From: Saprospiraceae bacterium
GTDB taxonomy: Bacteria; Bacteroidota; Bacteroidia; Chitinophagales; Saprospiraceae
Assembly (NCBI GenBank): GCA_016714765.1
Contig: JADKCF010000044.1
Coordinates: 85,001-149,000 of the forward strand
Reading direction: 5' to 3'
Length of the DNA stretch: 64,000 nucleotides
In this document: piece after piece, positions 55,989-64,000 of the stretch
Layout: every line of letters begins with the position of its first letter
Position numbering within the stretch: the stretch's first letter is position 1
Translations under genes and position numbers: made by a program
The notes under the pieces: generated by a model
What the model saw: only the letters and a program-made list of their open reading frames with translations
Database searches by the model: none
Told to the model about the DNA's origin: nothing

Positions 55989-56156
55989 ATGTTTCAGCTT
56001 AAGATGCCGGCAGGTCATGAAATCGACAGAAAAGACAATGGGTTTTTTGAAAAACCAGACTTAAGTTTTCAAGCCGGTACTTATCACAATGATAATTTTT
56101 ACCTACAAAATCCACAGGACCTTTTTAATAATCAATATAAATTAAGTAACACATGA
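55989..56156 (+). CDS. Possible small ORF (55 residues) between tolC and the MFP gene
   Basis: The whole gap between the TolC stop and the MFP start is open in one frame: 55 residues beginning MFQLKMPAGHEIDRKD and ending NNQYKLSNT. It is hydrophilic with no membrane segment. It ends with a 4-base ATGA overlap with the MFP start, a common sign of translational coupling. It may instead be coding remnant or chance. No homologue is known to me. Confidence 0.4.
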   Translation: MFQLKMPAGHEIDRKDNGFFEKPDLSFQAGTYHNDNFYLQNPQDLFNNQYKLSNT

Positions 56157-57196
56157 GATATATCACCAATGTCATTTTGTTTACAACTGTAAGTTTTTTT
56201 GCTTGCAAGGAATCAGACACGCCCAAAATCGCTCCTGAACGTGAACTTAAAAATAGTTCGATTGTCAAAATGGCTCCGGTACAAATGTACACTGAGTCAC
56301 CGGTACTATCATGTCTGGGTATAGTGATGAGTGAGTCTGAGGCAAAACCTTCTTTCAAGACTGGAGGTGTCATCGCCAAAACATATGTCAGAGAAGGGGA
56401 TAATGTCAAAAATGGGCAATTATTGGCCACATTGCTGATGGATGAAATCAATGCTCAGGTCAGGCAAGCCGAAGAAGGAGGCATAAAAGCAGAAAGAGAT
56501 ATGAATAGGGTCAAAAAACTTTATAGCGACAGCGTGGCTACACTCGAACAAATGCAAAATACGACCACTGCATACGAAGTCGCCCGTCGTAACATAGAGA
56601 TTGCAAAATTTAACAGGCAATATAGTGAGGTAAGAGCTCCTATAGCGGGAAAGATCATCAGGCAGATCATGAAAAGTGGCGAAGTAACCGGTCCAGGTAC
56701 TCCGGTATTTGTTATCATGGGAATCGGCAGACAGGATTGGGTTGTTAAGGCAGGCCTGATCGATAGAGATTGGGCAAGAACCACAATAAACAACCAGGTG
56801 ACCATCATGATGGATGCCTATCCGGGAAAAACATTCGAAGGGTACGTATCTGACAAAACATCTGTTGGTGGCAATGCGAGCGGTACATTTGATGTGGAAA
56901 TAAAATTTAAAAACATGCCTTCTGACTTGGCTGCTGGCCTAACCTGCAATGTAGACATTCGTACAGATACCAAAGAAAATTATAGTGTCATCCCTATCGA
57001 AGCGCTAGTAAAAACAAATGGAAACAAAGCTTATGCATTCACTGTGGTAGATGGTAAAGCTAAAAAAATTGTACTTACCATTGCAAGATTGCTAGGAGAC
57101 AAAGTTGCTATCAGCCAAGGACTGGAAGGCGTAAAAGAGGTAGTTACTATCGGGGCCATGTATCTGGAAGAAGGCGATGATGTAATGTTGAAATAA
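56153..57196 (+). CDS. RND efflux periplasmic adaptor (MFP) lipoprotein
   Basis: 347 residues, AcrA/MexA-like membrane fusion protein. The N-terminus ILFTTVSFFACKESDTP has a lipobox-type Cys (about 19) for lipid anchoring. The lipoyl halves are GGVIAKTYVREGDNVKNGQL and VRAPIAGKIIRQIMKSGEV with a coiled-coil hairpin between (about 95-150). Then come the beta-barrel (VTIMMDAYPGKTFEGYVSD) and membrane-proximal domain ending with YLEEGDDVML. It links the RND pump to the TolC duct. Confidence 0.93.
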   Translation: MRYITNVILFTTVSFFACKESDTPKIAPERELKNSSIVKMAPVQMYTESPVLSCLGIVMSESEAKPSFKTGGVIAKTYVREGDNVKNGQLLATLLMDEINAQVRQAEEGGIKAERDMNRVKKLYSDSVATLEQMQNTTTAYEVARRNIEIAKFNRQYSEVRAPIAGKIIRQIMKSGEVTGPGTPVFVIMGIGRQDWVVKAGLIDRDWARTTINNQVTIMMDAYPGKTFEGYVSDKTSVGGNASGTFDVEIKFKNMPSDLAAGLTCNVDIRTDTKENYSVIPIEALVKTNGNKAYAFTVVDGKAKKIVLTIARLLGDKVAISQGLEGVKEVVTIGAMYLEEGDDVMLK

Positions 57197-57272
57197 TTAT
57201 GGACACTCATTTATCTCGCCGTGACTATAAGTATTAGTTCTTTAAAACACTTTAATAAATTGTATTTTCATC

Positions 57273-58301
57273 ATGGGATTTAATAGATTTTTTGTTAAAA
57301 ACTGGCAATTTACACTGGTTATATTTATAGCCGTCATGGTATTGGGCATCAACGCATTGTTGAATATGCCTAGAGGGGAGGATCCACCTTTTGGTGCACC
57401 TATTTTCACCATAGTAGTGGCATATCCAGGTACGAATCCCAAGGATATGGAGAAACTGATTGCAGAGCCCATCGAAGAAGAATTGTACCAGCTGTCTGAT
57501 GTTAAAAAAATCAACACTACTATAAAAGACGGACTTGTGGTGGTGCTTGCTGAGTTTAATTTTGGTGTGGATGTAGAAGTGAAAAATAATGATGTCATTC
57601 GGGAGATCAATAAAATAAGACCGGACTTGCCAGAAGGAATTGTCTTACTCGACATTAAAAGGGCAGCAAGTAGTGATGTAGCTATATTACAGACAGCTTT
57701 GGTTTCTGATACAGCATCTATGGCATCTATGAAAGCATGGGGCGAATCGCTGGAAAAGAATATCGAACGAATCAAAGATGTCAAATGGGCTGAAGTACAA
57801 GCCGTACCTGACAGACAAATAAGAATCGAGATTGACCTTGAAAAAATGGCTTCTATGGGCTTGGGGTTAAATCAGGTGTTGGGGCTCATACAAGCTAACA
57901 ATATCAATATTCCGGGGGGTGACATAGATCTTGGGCAAAGAAAGTATAACATCAAGACAACTTCAGAATACAAAGACTTGGATGATGTGAAGCAGACTAT
58001 CATTCAGGTTTCGAAAGAAGGGAGGACAGTACAGTTGGGCCAGATATCCAAAGTGTATTACTCAGATGATGAGAACAGTCATATAGCACGCCACAACGGC
58101 AGGAGAGCTATTTGGGTAAATACGGCTATGAAGGACAAAAGGAATATCGTAGAAGTACGCAAACAAATCCAAATGGTATTGGATGAATTCGAAGATCAAT
58201 TGCCTCCCGGTATTACTATGGAGCATGCTTTTGATCAGGCAATAGGCGTGCGCAACAGACTATCAGGATTAGGAAGGGATTTTGCGATAGCTATTTTTTA
58301 G
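57273..58301 (+). CDS. RND efflux pump inner-membrane transporter, N-terminal part (frameshifted)
   Basis: 342 residues, the first third of an AcrB/HAE-type RND pump: the first membrane helix (WQFTLVIFIAVMVLGINALL), the signature PRGEDPPFGAPIFTIVVAYP, and porter-domain parts including NNINIPGGDIDLGQRKYNI. The frame stops at TAG (58299-58301) in the expected second membrane helix: it ends RDFAIAIF, where the pump should continue LVLLTLLPLG. The DNA there has six T's where seven are needed. See the next entry. It starts 76 bases after the MFP gene. Confidence 0.92.
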   Translation: MGFNRFFVKNWQFTLVIFIAVMVLGINALLNMPRGEDPPFGAPIFTIVVAYPGTNPKDMEKLIAEPIEEELYQLSDVKKINTTIKDGLVVVLAEFNFGVDVEVKNNDVIREINKIRPDLPEGIVLLDIKRAASSDVAILQTALVSDTASMASMKAWGESLEKNIERIKDVKWAEVQAVPDRQIRIEIDLEKMASMGLGLNQVLGLIQANNINIPGGDIDLGQRKYNIKTTSEYKDLDDVKQTIIQVSKEGRTVQLGQISKVYYSDDENSHIARHNGRRAIWVNTAMKDKRNIVEVRKQIQMVLDEFEDQLPPGITMEHAFDQAIGVRNRLSGLGRDFAIAIF

Positions 58302-60334
58302 TATTACTGACCTTGTTACCTTTGGGCAGCAGGGCTTCCATTGTAGTGATGATCTCGATACCGCTGTCACTGAGTATTGGATTATTTATACTCGATGTGA
58401 TGGGTTATACGCTCAATCAACTCAGTATAGTAGGTATGGTCATATCGCTGGGATTGTTGGTAGATGATAGCATAGTAGTGGTAGAAAATATTGAAAGGTA
58501 TATGCGCAAGGGCATTACAGCAAGAGAAGCGGCCATTTCGGCTACCAATCATATCATGGTGGCTATTTTGGGATGTACGGCTACTTTACTGCTTGCTTTT
58601 TTGCCCCTGGCCAATCTTCCTGAAGGTTCAGGAGATTTTATCCGTTCTCTCCCGATGGCAGTCATGGTCACGGTCCTGGCATCTCTTTTTGTTTCAGTCA
58701 CAATTATCCCTTTTTTATCGAGCATCCTTCTCAAAGGTCATGAAGATGCCAGCCATAGTGAAGGCAATATTTTTTTCAGAGCTTTTAAAAACTATATCAA
58801 TACACCTTATCAGCACTTGCTCCAATGGTGTATGCAACATCCTGTATGGACGCTGGTGGTAGCAGCAGCTATATTCTCAGCATCGCTACTTTTAGTCCCC
58901 CGCCTGGGCTTTAGTTTGTTTCCTGAATCAGAAAAACCCATCATTACCATAGATGTAGAAACAGAACCCGGTTCTAATCTGGAGCATACAGACCTCGTCA
59001 TCAGAAAGATAGAACAAAAACTCCTGGAGATGCCCGAAATAGATCACATCAGTGCTAATGTCGGCAAGGGCAATCCACGGATTTACTATAATGAGTTTCA
59101 AAAACAAATTGCTTCCAATCGCGGACAAATCATTGTCCATCTGGACTATAAAGCAGAAGTACCGGAGATCAAGGCATTTGCCGAAAAAGCCAGGAAGATG
59201 TTGTCAGACTTTCCGGGAGTGCGGATTGAGGTTAAAAGATTTCAGCAGGGCCCACCTGTGACTGCTCCGATAGAAATGAGGATTACAGGCAATAACCTGG
59301 ATACACTGGATCAATTGAGCACTAAAATAGAAAACCTGGTTAAATCCAGAACAGGCACCATGTATGTACGAAATGACCTGAAATATCAGCGCTCTGATAT
59401 AGTGGTGGAAGTAAATAAACAGAAAGCCGGGCTGTTCGGATTGACAGGAGCAGAAATCGCAAAAACCGTCAGATTGGCCATAGCAGGTCTGGAGGCCGGC
59501 GAATTGAAAAACGAAAACGGGGACGAATTTTCTATTAGAGTGGGTGTCACCCAAAACTCTGTCAATGCACTGGTGATTTTTGATAAAATCAACGTGACCT
59601 CACTCGGTGGAGCGTTGATACCCTTGCGAAGTATTGCTGAGATCACTATGAGGCCATCTTCTACCATCATCCTGCACTACAATAAAGAGAGATACGCTCT
59701 AGTCAGTAGTTTTGCACAGCCGGGCTTCAATGTAGATCAGCTCACCACCCAAATAATGGAAGATATTCAGCAAAATATCCAATTGCCGAAAGGCTACAGG
59801 ATAGTGGCGGCAGGTGAACGTGAATCGAGAGAGGAGTCATTCGGGGGCCTGGGTACTATCATCATTTTGACAATATTCGGATTGCTTGCTATCTTGATTC
59901 TGGAGTTCAGAACATTTAAATCTACAGTGATCGTACTTAGTGTCATACCTATGGGAATCATCGGGGCTTTGCTGGCATTATATCTAGCGAACGAAAGTCT
60001 TTCATTTGTCGCTACTGTAGGGATCATAGCACTAATGGGTATAGAGATAAAAAACTCCATACTGATGGTAGATTATACCAATAGTCTTAGAGAAAATGGT
60101 ATGCCGCTATACGAGGCTGTCATGGATGGTGCAGAAACAAGATTTTTGCCTATATTGTTGACATCTTTGACAGCTATCGGAGGACTGATACCTTTGGTGC
60201 TTGAAAATTCTCCATTAATAAGCCCATTGGCCATTGTTCTTATCGGAGGGCTTATCAGCAGTACTATGCTGAGCAGATTAGTGACACCTGTTTTGTACAA
60301 ACTTATTCCTCCACAAGTGGAAGTAAAACAGTAA
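58301..60334 (+). CDS. RND efflux pump inner-membrane transporter, C-terminal part (frameshifted)
   Basis: The other two thirds of the pump (about 677 residues). The proton-relay pair is in ISLGLLVDDSIVVVENIERY (two Asp of TM4), and the lysine of TM10 is in LMGIEIKNSILMVDYTN, so the energy-coupling residues are intact. The porter part includes VETEPGSNLEHTDLVIRKIE. The end is MLSRLVTPVLYKLIPP, typical. A TTG at 58313 is the first possible start, but the frame continues upstream to the T-run at 58294-58299. One extra T restores a 1020-residue protein, the normal RND length. Confidence 0.93.
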   Translation, partial: VLLTLLPLGSRASIVVMISIPLSLSIGLFILDVMGYTLNQLSIVGMVISLGLLVDDSIVVVENIERYMRKGITAREAAISATNHIMVAILGCTATLLLAFLPLANLPEGSGDFIRSLPMAVMVTVLASLFVSVTIIPFLSSILLKGHEDASHSEGNIFFRAFKNYINTPYQHLLQWCMQHPVWTLVVAAAIFSASLLLVPRLGFSLFPESEKPIITIDVETEPGSNLEHTDLVIRKIEQKLLEMPEIDHISANVGKGNPRIYYNEFQKQIASNRGQIIVHLDYKAEVPEIKAFAEKARKMLSDFPGVRIEVKRFQQGPPVTAPIEMRITGNNLDTLDQLSTKIENLVKSRTGTMYVRNDLKYQRSDIVVEVNKQKAGLFGLTGAEIAKTVRLAIAGLEAGELKNENGDEFSIRVGVTQNSVNALVIFDKINVTSLGGALIPLRSIAEITMRPSSTIILHYNKERYALVSSFAQPGFNVDQLTTQIMEDIQQNIQLPKGYRIVAAGERESREESFGGLGTIIILTIFGLLAILILEFRTFKSTVIVLSVIPMGIIGALLALYLANESLSFVATVGIIALMGIEIKNSILMVDYTNSLRENGMPLYEAVMDGAETRFLPILLTSLTAIGGLIPLVLENSPLISPLAIVLIGGLISSTMLSRLVTPVLYKLIPPQVEVKQ

Positions 60335-60345
60335 TCATGTGCATT

Positions 60346-62979
60346 TTATTCAGAAATCAGTAGAGCTAATGACTTAGATTGGCCTTCTGTATGATAAAAA
60401 CGAATATAATACATGCCCGGCATGAGCGAATTAGTATTGAACGTCAGGGTAGACTCTCCCATTTTTATTTTATCGTTGTACAGAGACTTTACAAGTTTTC
60501 CATTGGTGTCCACCAGGTTGATTTTATACCTGCTATTTTGGAGATTATTAAACCGAACAGACACTTGATCCAGACCGCTAACTGCAGGATTGGGAAATAG
60601 TATAATATCCTGAATTGGAAAATTTTGAATAGTTGCTGATGGCGTCACGCTGACATAATTATCTTTCAGTATTGAATCTTTGCCAAAAATATTTTCAACA
60701 GACAGTTTTACTGAAAATACACCGCCATTTGGATATGTCACTATAGGATTTTTATCAGAAGAGGTAGATGGTACACCTCCTTCGAATTTCCATATCTGAC
60801 TGTTATTCCATCCTGTGGAAGCGTCAAAATACAAGATAGAATCACCTGGTAAAATGCTGTTTTTGTTTGATGAAAATGATGCTTTAGGTATTGTATTATC
60901 CAGAACTGTCACCGCTTTGGTTTTGGTCAGTGTGGATGAACCAACAGAATTGCTTGCTGTAAGTGACACTAGAAAAGAACCTTTTTTGGTGTATTTGACC
61001 ACTTGTGTTTTTTCAACACTGAAAGACGGATTGCCATTGATAAAAGTCCATTTTTGAGTCAAAGTATTGGCAGAACTTAAGCTGGTAAATAGTATCGTAT
61101 CGCCTATAAAAATAGTATCCTTATCCGCCAACCAATCTACTGTAGGTTTCACCTCGTCTTGAATGATATGGATAAACTCCTTTTTAGTAAATGTATCCGT
61201 CCGATTTTCGAATTCTGATATCAAAGTGACGGTATAAACTCCGTTTTCGGGGTATGTCACTTCGGGCAGTGCTGATTCAGATACTGCAGGAATACCTCCT
61301 TCAAAAATCCATTTTCTTGCCCGGGGTATGTTGTTCGTGATGTCTTTGAAGGTAATGACAGAATCTCTCGGTGTAGTAGTCCTGGATGCTGTAAAGTCCA
61401 TAATGGGATCCTGACTGTCTTCTTCACTCACAAACTGACCTATCCAGGTACCATGTGATTTTACTTCACCAAAACAGCCAACAGTCCAGCTCTCAGTTCT
61501 TCCGGTACCAAATCTTCTACATGCTCCCGTATAATCTCCCCAACGGATAGAAGGTTGGACATCCACACCAATGGCAGAAACACCCTCTTTCAGTATGACT
61601 TCGTCACTCCAGTCGAACTGATCATTCGTACCGCCCACAATCCTGACTGCCTGACCAGGGTAAATCTCCGGGCCGGTGTAATTATAGTTGACCAGTACTT
61701 TATCACTGTTTTGGTCATTTCCGAATGATGTTAGAGTAGGATAAGCATAATCCCGCCCCGGCGCAGAAAGCACGTCGGCATAGACTTGCAGGTCAGAGAG
61801 TCGCAGCCTCCCATAAAAAATGCCACCATCACCGGTTAGCGAATTGGATTGTGCGGCAAAATGTATGACACCATTCATAAAAATAGCAGACCCTATGCGA
61901 TTGTCACCAGTATCAAGTGTAATATTTACATCTTTCTGCCTGCCATCAGGAGGAAAAGTCATAGGCGGACCTGTAGTGGTCACGGATATCAGGCTTGGAT
62001 TGTTTTTTACTGACTCTGTGATTTGATGGATGTGATATTTGTTATTACTGTTGTTGAGAAAGAAAATTCCCGGAGAAGTAAGTATTTCCAAGCCGGACAT
62101 AGCAGGTATGGTATTAAACAGAAAACCACCATTGGCAGTTGTGACTCTGTCATAATATTTCCAGGTGAGCTCCTCTCCCGAGTACCCATCATTTTTAGAT
62201 ATCTGAAAAATCATGGAGTATCTAAAGCTGTTTTCGGAAGTAAACATATTGCCTGTAATAAATAAATCATCGTGACTGACAGCTATATTAGGGAAGTCAA
62301 ACCACAAATTATCACCCACAGCATCCCCTTTTACCTTATAAAAATTCCATTCACCATTGGGGTCTTCGGTCTTGGAAAAAGCGATACACACATACGATAG
62401 AGCAGGGTCGCTACTATGCAGGCATACTACAATAAAACGATTTTGCTCGGGATCGTAAATGACTCTTGGGTCAAACATTCTGGTACCCAAGCCCAATAAT
62501 TTGAAGAAATCTGAAAATCCTTTTCTGTAAGTCACGGTTCCATCCGGACCGGCAAATATCACATTGGAATTGATGGCAGAAACAACAAAACCATTGCGAG
62601 AAACTGCCATGGAATTGTCCATTGGTATACTGTTGCCGCGTAGGTTACCTCGAAAATTGGATTGTAATACAGGTGCCGTAGCAGATGATCTGCCGGATAT
62701 CTCATTTTTTATACCGTGATATTTTAGGGCATTGGCTTCATCTTTTAGTTTTTTATACTCTTCCAGAGGCAATGCACTATTGTGGAAGAAGGAAGACTTA
62801 GTTTTGAGGGAAATATTCCAGTCTTCTTTTATATTTTTCGGAAAAAGAGTACCTGCGGATTTGGTATGGTATAATCCGGAACCTTTGTGAGAAATGACTT
62901 GATCGGAATTGGTCTGCTGTCCCGATACAGATACTATTGAATACCAAACTACAAAACATAATGAAAAGAACCGTATCAT
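60346..62979 (-). CDS. Secreted PKD-repeat protein with T9SS type A sorting domain
   Basis: 877 residues with signal peptide MIRFFSLCFVVWYSIVSVSG. Residues about 100-510 look like a beta-propeller-type region (VVSAINSNVIFAGPDGTVTY, RFIVVCLHSS, CRRFGTGRTESW) with no catalytic motif. Three PKD domains follow at about 515-600, 605-695 and 700-790, each with a WxFxGGxP-type and YxxxGxYxVxL-type motif. The last 80 residues are a T9SS type A domain: LFPNPAVSGLDQVSVRF to LMPGMYYIRFYHTEG. It is probably surface-exposed or released; function unknown. It is convergent with the RND gene, 11 bases apart. Confidence 0.87.
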   Translation of the reverse strand: MIRFFSLCFVVWYSIVSVSGQQTNSDQVISHKGSGLYHTKSAGTLFPKNIKEDWNISLKTKSSFFHNSALPLEEYKKLKDEANALKYHGIKNEISGRSSATAPVLQSNFRGNLRGNSIPMDNSMAVSRNGFVVSAINSNVIFAGPDGTVTYRKGFSDFFKLLGLGTRMFDPRVIYDPEQNRFIVVCLHSSDPALSYVCIAFSKTEDPNGEWNFYKVKGDAVGDNLWFDFPNIAVSHDDLFITGNMFTSENSFRYSMIFQISKNDGYSGEELTWKYYDRVTTANGGFLFNTIPAMSGLEILTSPGIFFLNNSNNKYHIHQITESVKNNPSLISVTTTGPPMTFPPDGRQKDVNITLDTGDNRIGSAIFMNGVIHFAAQSNSLTGDGGIFYGRLRLSDLQVYADVLSAPGRDYAYPTLTSFGNDQNSDKVLVNYNYTGPEIYPGQAVRIVGGTNDQFDWSDEVILKEGVSAIGVDVQPSIRWGDYTGACRRFGTGRTESWTVGCFGEVKSHGTWIGQFVSEEDSQDPIMDFTASRTTTPRDSVITFKDITNNIPRARKWIFEGGIPAVSESALPEVTYPENGVYTVTLISEFENRTDTFTKKEFIHIIQDEVKPTVDWLADKDTIFIGDTILFTSLSSANTLTQKWTFINGNPSFSVEKTQVVKYTKKGSFLVSLTASNSVGSSTLTKTKAVTVLDNTIPKASFSSNKNSILPGDSILYFDASTGWNNSQIWKFEGGVPSTSSDKNPIVTYPNGGVFSVKLSVENIFGKDSILKDNYVSVTPSATIQNFPIQDIILFPNPAVSGLDQVSVRFNNLQNSRYKINLVDTNGKLVKSLYNDKIKMGESTLTFNTNSLMPGMYYIRFYHTEGQSKSLALLISE

Positions 62980-63015
62980 ACTCTATATTGATTTTAAAAA
63001 ATGCATAACAGCAAT

Positions 63016-63023
63016 CAAAGATA
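63016..63023 (-). promoter_or_regulatory. -7 box of the PKD-repeat gene
   Basis: The minus strand reads TATCTTTG (TAnnTTTG), 36 bases before the ATG at 62979. Confidence 0.45.
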
Positions 63024-63050
63024 ATGGTTAATTTATTTGGTAGAAATAAT

Positions 63051-64000
63051 TTATTCTGTTTCGACCCTTTTATTGATCATAATACCAATAATGATTGAAA
63101 AGATACAATAAGTAGTAAAAAAAAGAGCACCGGGTGACAATTTTGAATGATTGATAGTTTCAATCGCAAACCCACCTTCGTTTCTGGCTATACTATTGAG
63201 CTGTGAGGATATTATACCATAAAAACCAATGTAAGCCATAAATAGGGCTACCACAAATACATCTGCCATACTCCACTTACCAAGGTAAAAAATGACGTTT
63301 CTGACTAGTTTTTGACTTCTGATTCTATTGCTATACAGATACAATCCTGATAAAATCAATTTTATAAATGGAAAGATGACACTAAAACAGAGTACCATCC
63401 AGCCTACGATTTTCAGATCCAGTCCATTGCCTCTGATCAATGTTTCGGTTACATCGATGATGGATTTACTTTGGTAATATAAATATTGTTTTTCAAAACC
63501 AATATCCGAACCCATTACATTAATAGTAAAAGCATTGAGTAGTGCTTCTATGTCTATCATTGGCAGGTTTACACCTAAGATCAGCAGTATGACAGAATCT
63601 AATGTAATGAGGGTAATACTGGTAGTGATACCTAAAATCTTGACTGCCAGCAAAGAGAACAAAAATGCAGCTATCAGCAGCATATAAATCCATTTTACCA
63701 TGTTTTTTACAACCATCTCTTCAGTTTCTATCCGGTGGCTGAGCAGAGCATTGGTGTCTTCCAGCTGTTCGGTATTATACTTATGGTAGACTTGAATACG
63801 AGGGTCATTGTATGATTTCGGATCACTATCCTTCAATATATTTTTTAGTTCGGCCCGCATGATATCCCTTAATTGGGGCTCCTGTTTCTTGAGCTCTTTA
63901 GCCAGCTGAACGGCCATACCAGGTATATATTGAGGAATATTGAGAAGTTTAATTTGTGGTTTGGTGTTTTCTTTAATAAGTTTCAGAAGTACTTTATTGA
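63051..64000 (-). CDS. Paraquat-inducible protein A (PqiA) family membrane protein, 5' end outside window
   Basis: The last 288 residues from the ATG at 63917, plus 27 in-frame codons without a stop to the window edge (through KENTKPQIKLLNIPQYIPG), so the gene starts beyond 64000. Four membrane helices (about 75-95, 100-120, 170-195, 265-285 counted from the ATG) hold the PqiA hallmarks LLILGVNLPMIDIEA and LGKWSMADVFVVALFMAYI. PqiA proteins work with MCE-domain PqiB proteins in lipid transport between membranes or in stress defence. The long charged N-terminal region before the first helix is unusual for PqiA and may be an added domain. Confidence 0.85.
   Translation of the reverse strand, partial: NKVLLKLIKENTKPQIKLLNIPQYIPGMAVQLAKELKKQEPQLRDIMRAELKNILKDSDPKSYNDPRIQVYHKYNTEQLEDTNALLSHRIETEEMVVKNMVKWIYMLLIAAFLFSLLAVKILGITTSITLITLDSVILLILGVNLPMIDIEALLNAFTINVMGSDIGFEKQYLYYQSKSIIDVTETLIRGNGLDLKIVGWMVLCFSVIFPFIKLILSGLYLYSNRIRSQKLVRNVIFYLGKWSMADVFVVALFMAYIGFYGIISSQLNSIARNEGGFAIETINHSKLSPGALFFTTYCIFSIIIGIMINKRVETE

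Noticed and set aside
58290..58305. Canonical -1 programmed frameshift heptamer at the T6A run
   Set aside because: TTTTTTA is present, but in the zero frame it is split TT TTT TA rather than X XXY YYZ, so it is not in the proper phase. Simple slippage is still possible.

Overview
The window looks like a chromosomal piece of a low-GC member of the Bacteroidota, plausibly Saprospirales or a relative (the order is inference). Evidence: a type IX secretion system (T9SS) locus (porU, porV, a PorP/SprF protein, gldJ), five proteins with T9SS sorting domains, a TonB-dependent receptor with a CarboxypepD-like N-terminal domain, few Shine-Dalgarno sequences, and many promoters with the Bacteroidota -7 box TAnnTTTG. 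Several -7 boxes lie on or downstream of the longest-ORF start codon, so I moved those starts downstream.

Layout. 1-1.9 kb: 3' part of a 23S rRNA, then 5S rRNA and a terminator. 2-12.8 kb: housekeeping and envelope genes (CMD-family protein, a large T9SS cargo protein, hemW, an Omp85-type barrel, an O-methyltransferase/DMT-transporter pair, prs, rplY). 12.9-15.7 kb: gcvP broken by a one-base deletion. 16-22 kb: a membrane protein/HTH pair, an amidohydrolase, and an 1165-residue barrel-like protein reminiscent of SprA. 22.1-27.3 kb: a minus-strand TetR / ABC exporter / HlyD / TolC operon in which the exporter is frameshifted and its ATPase domain lacks nearly all canonical motifs. 28-32 kb: an ECF sigma/anti-sigma pair, a TonB receptor and an EEP-family protein. 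32.7-36 kb: a DEAD-box helicase and two exported proteins. 36-46.5 kb: T9SS genes with murF and an arginase-fold protein that seems to have lost its metal ligands. 47-53.8 kb: an OmpA-family protein with calcium-binding repeats, the pyruvate dehydrogenase E2, a YbaB/EbfC protein, and two T9SS cargo proteins (one type B with LamG, one type A with a thioredoxin-like domain). 54-60.3 kb: a TetR-controlled RND efflux operon with matching operators before tetR and before the TolC gene; its pump gene carries a third one-base frameshift. 60.3-64 kb: a PKD-repeat T9SS cargo protein and a PqiA-family gene cut by the window end.

How it fits together: PorU and PorV are the T9SS sortase and shuttle that process proteins with the C-terminal signals found here on five genes. 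Two efflux/secretion operons each carry their own TetR regulator. Three conserved genes are each restored to full length by changing exactly one base, which points to consensus errors in the assembly or very recent inactivation. No tRNA, CRISPR array, transposase or prophage was seen.
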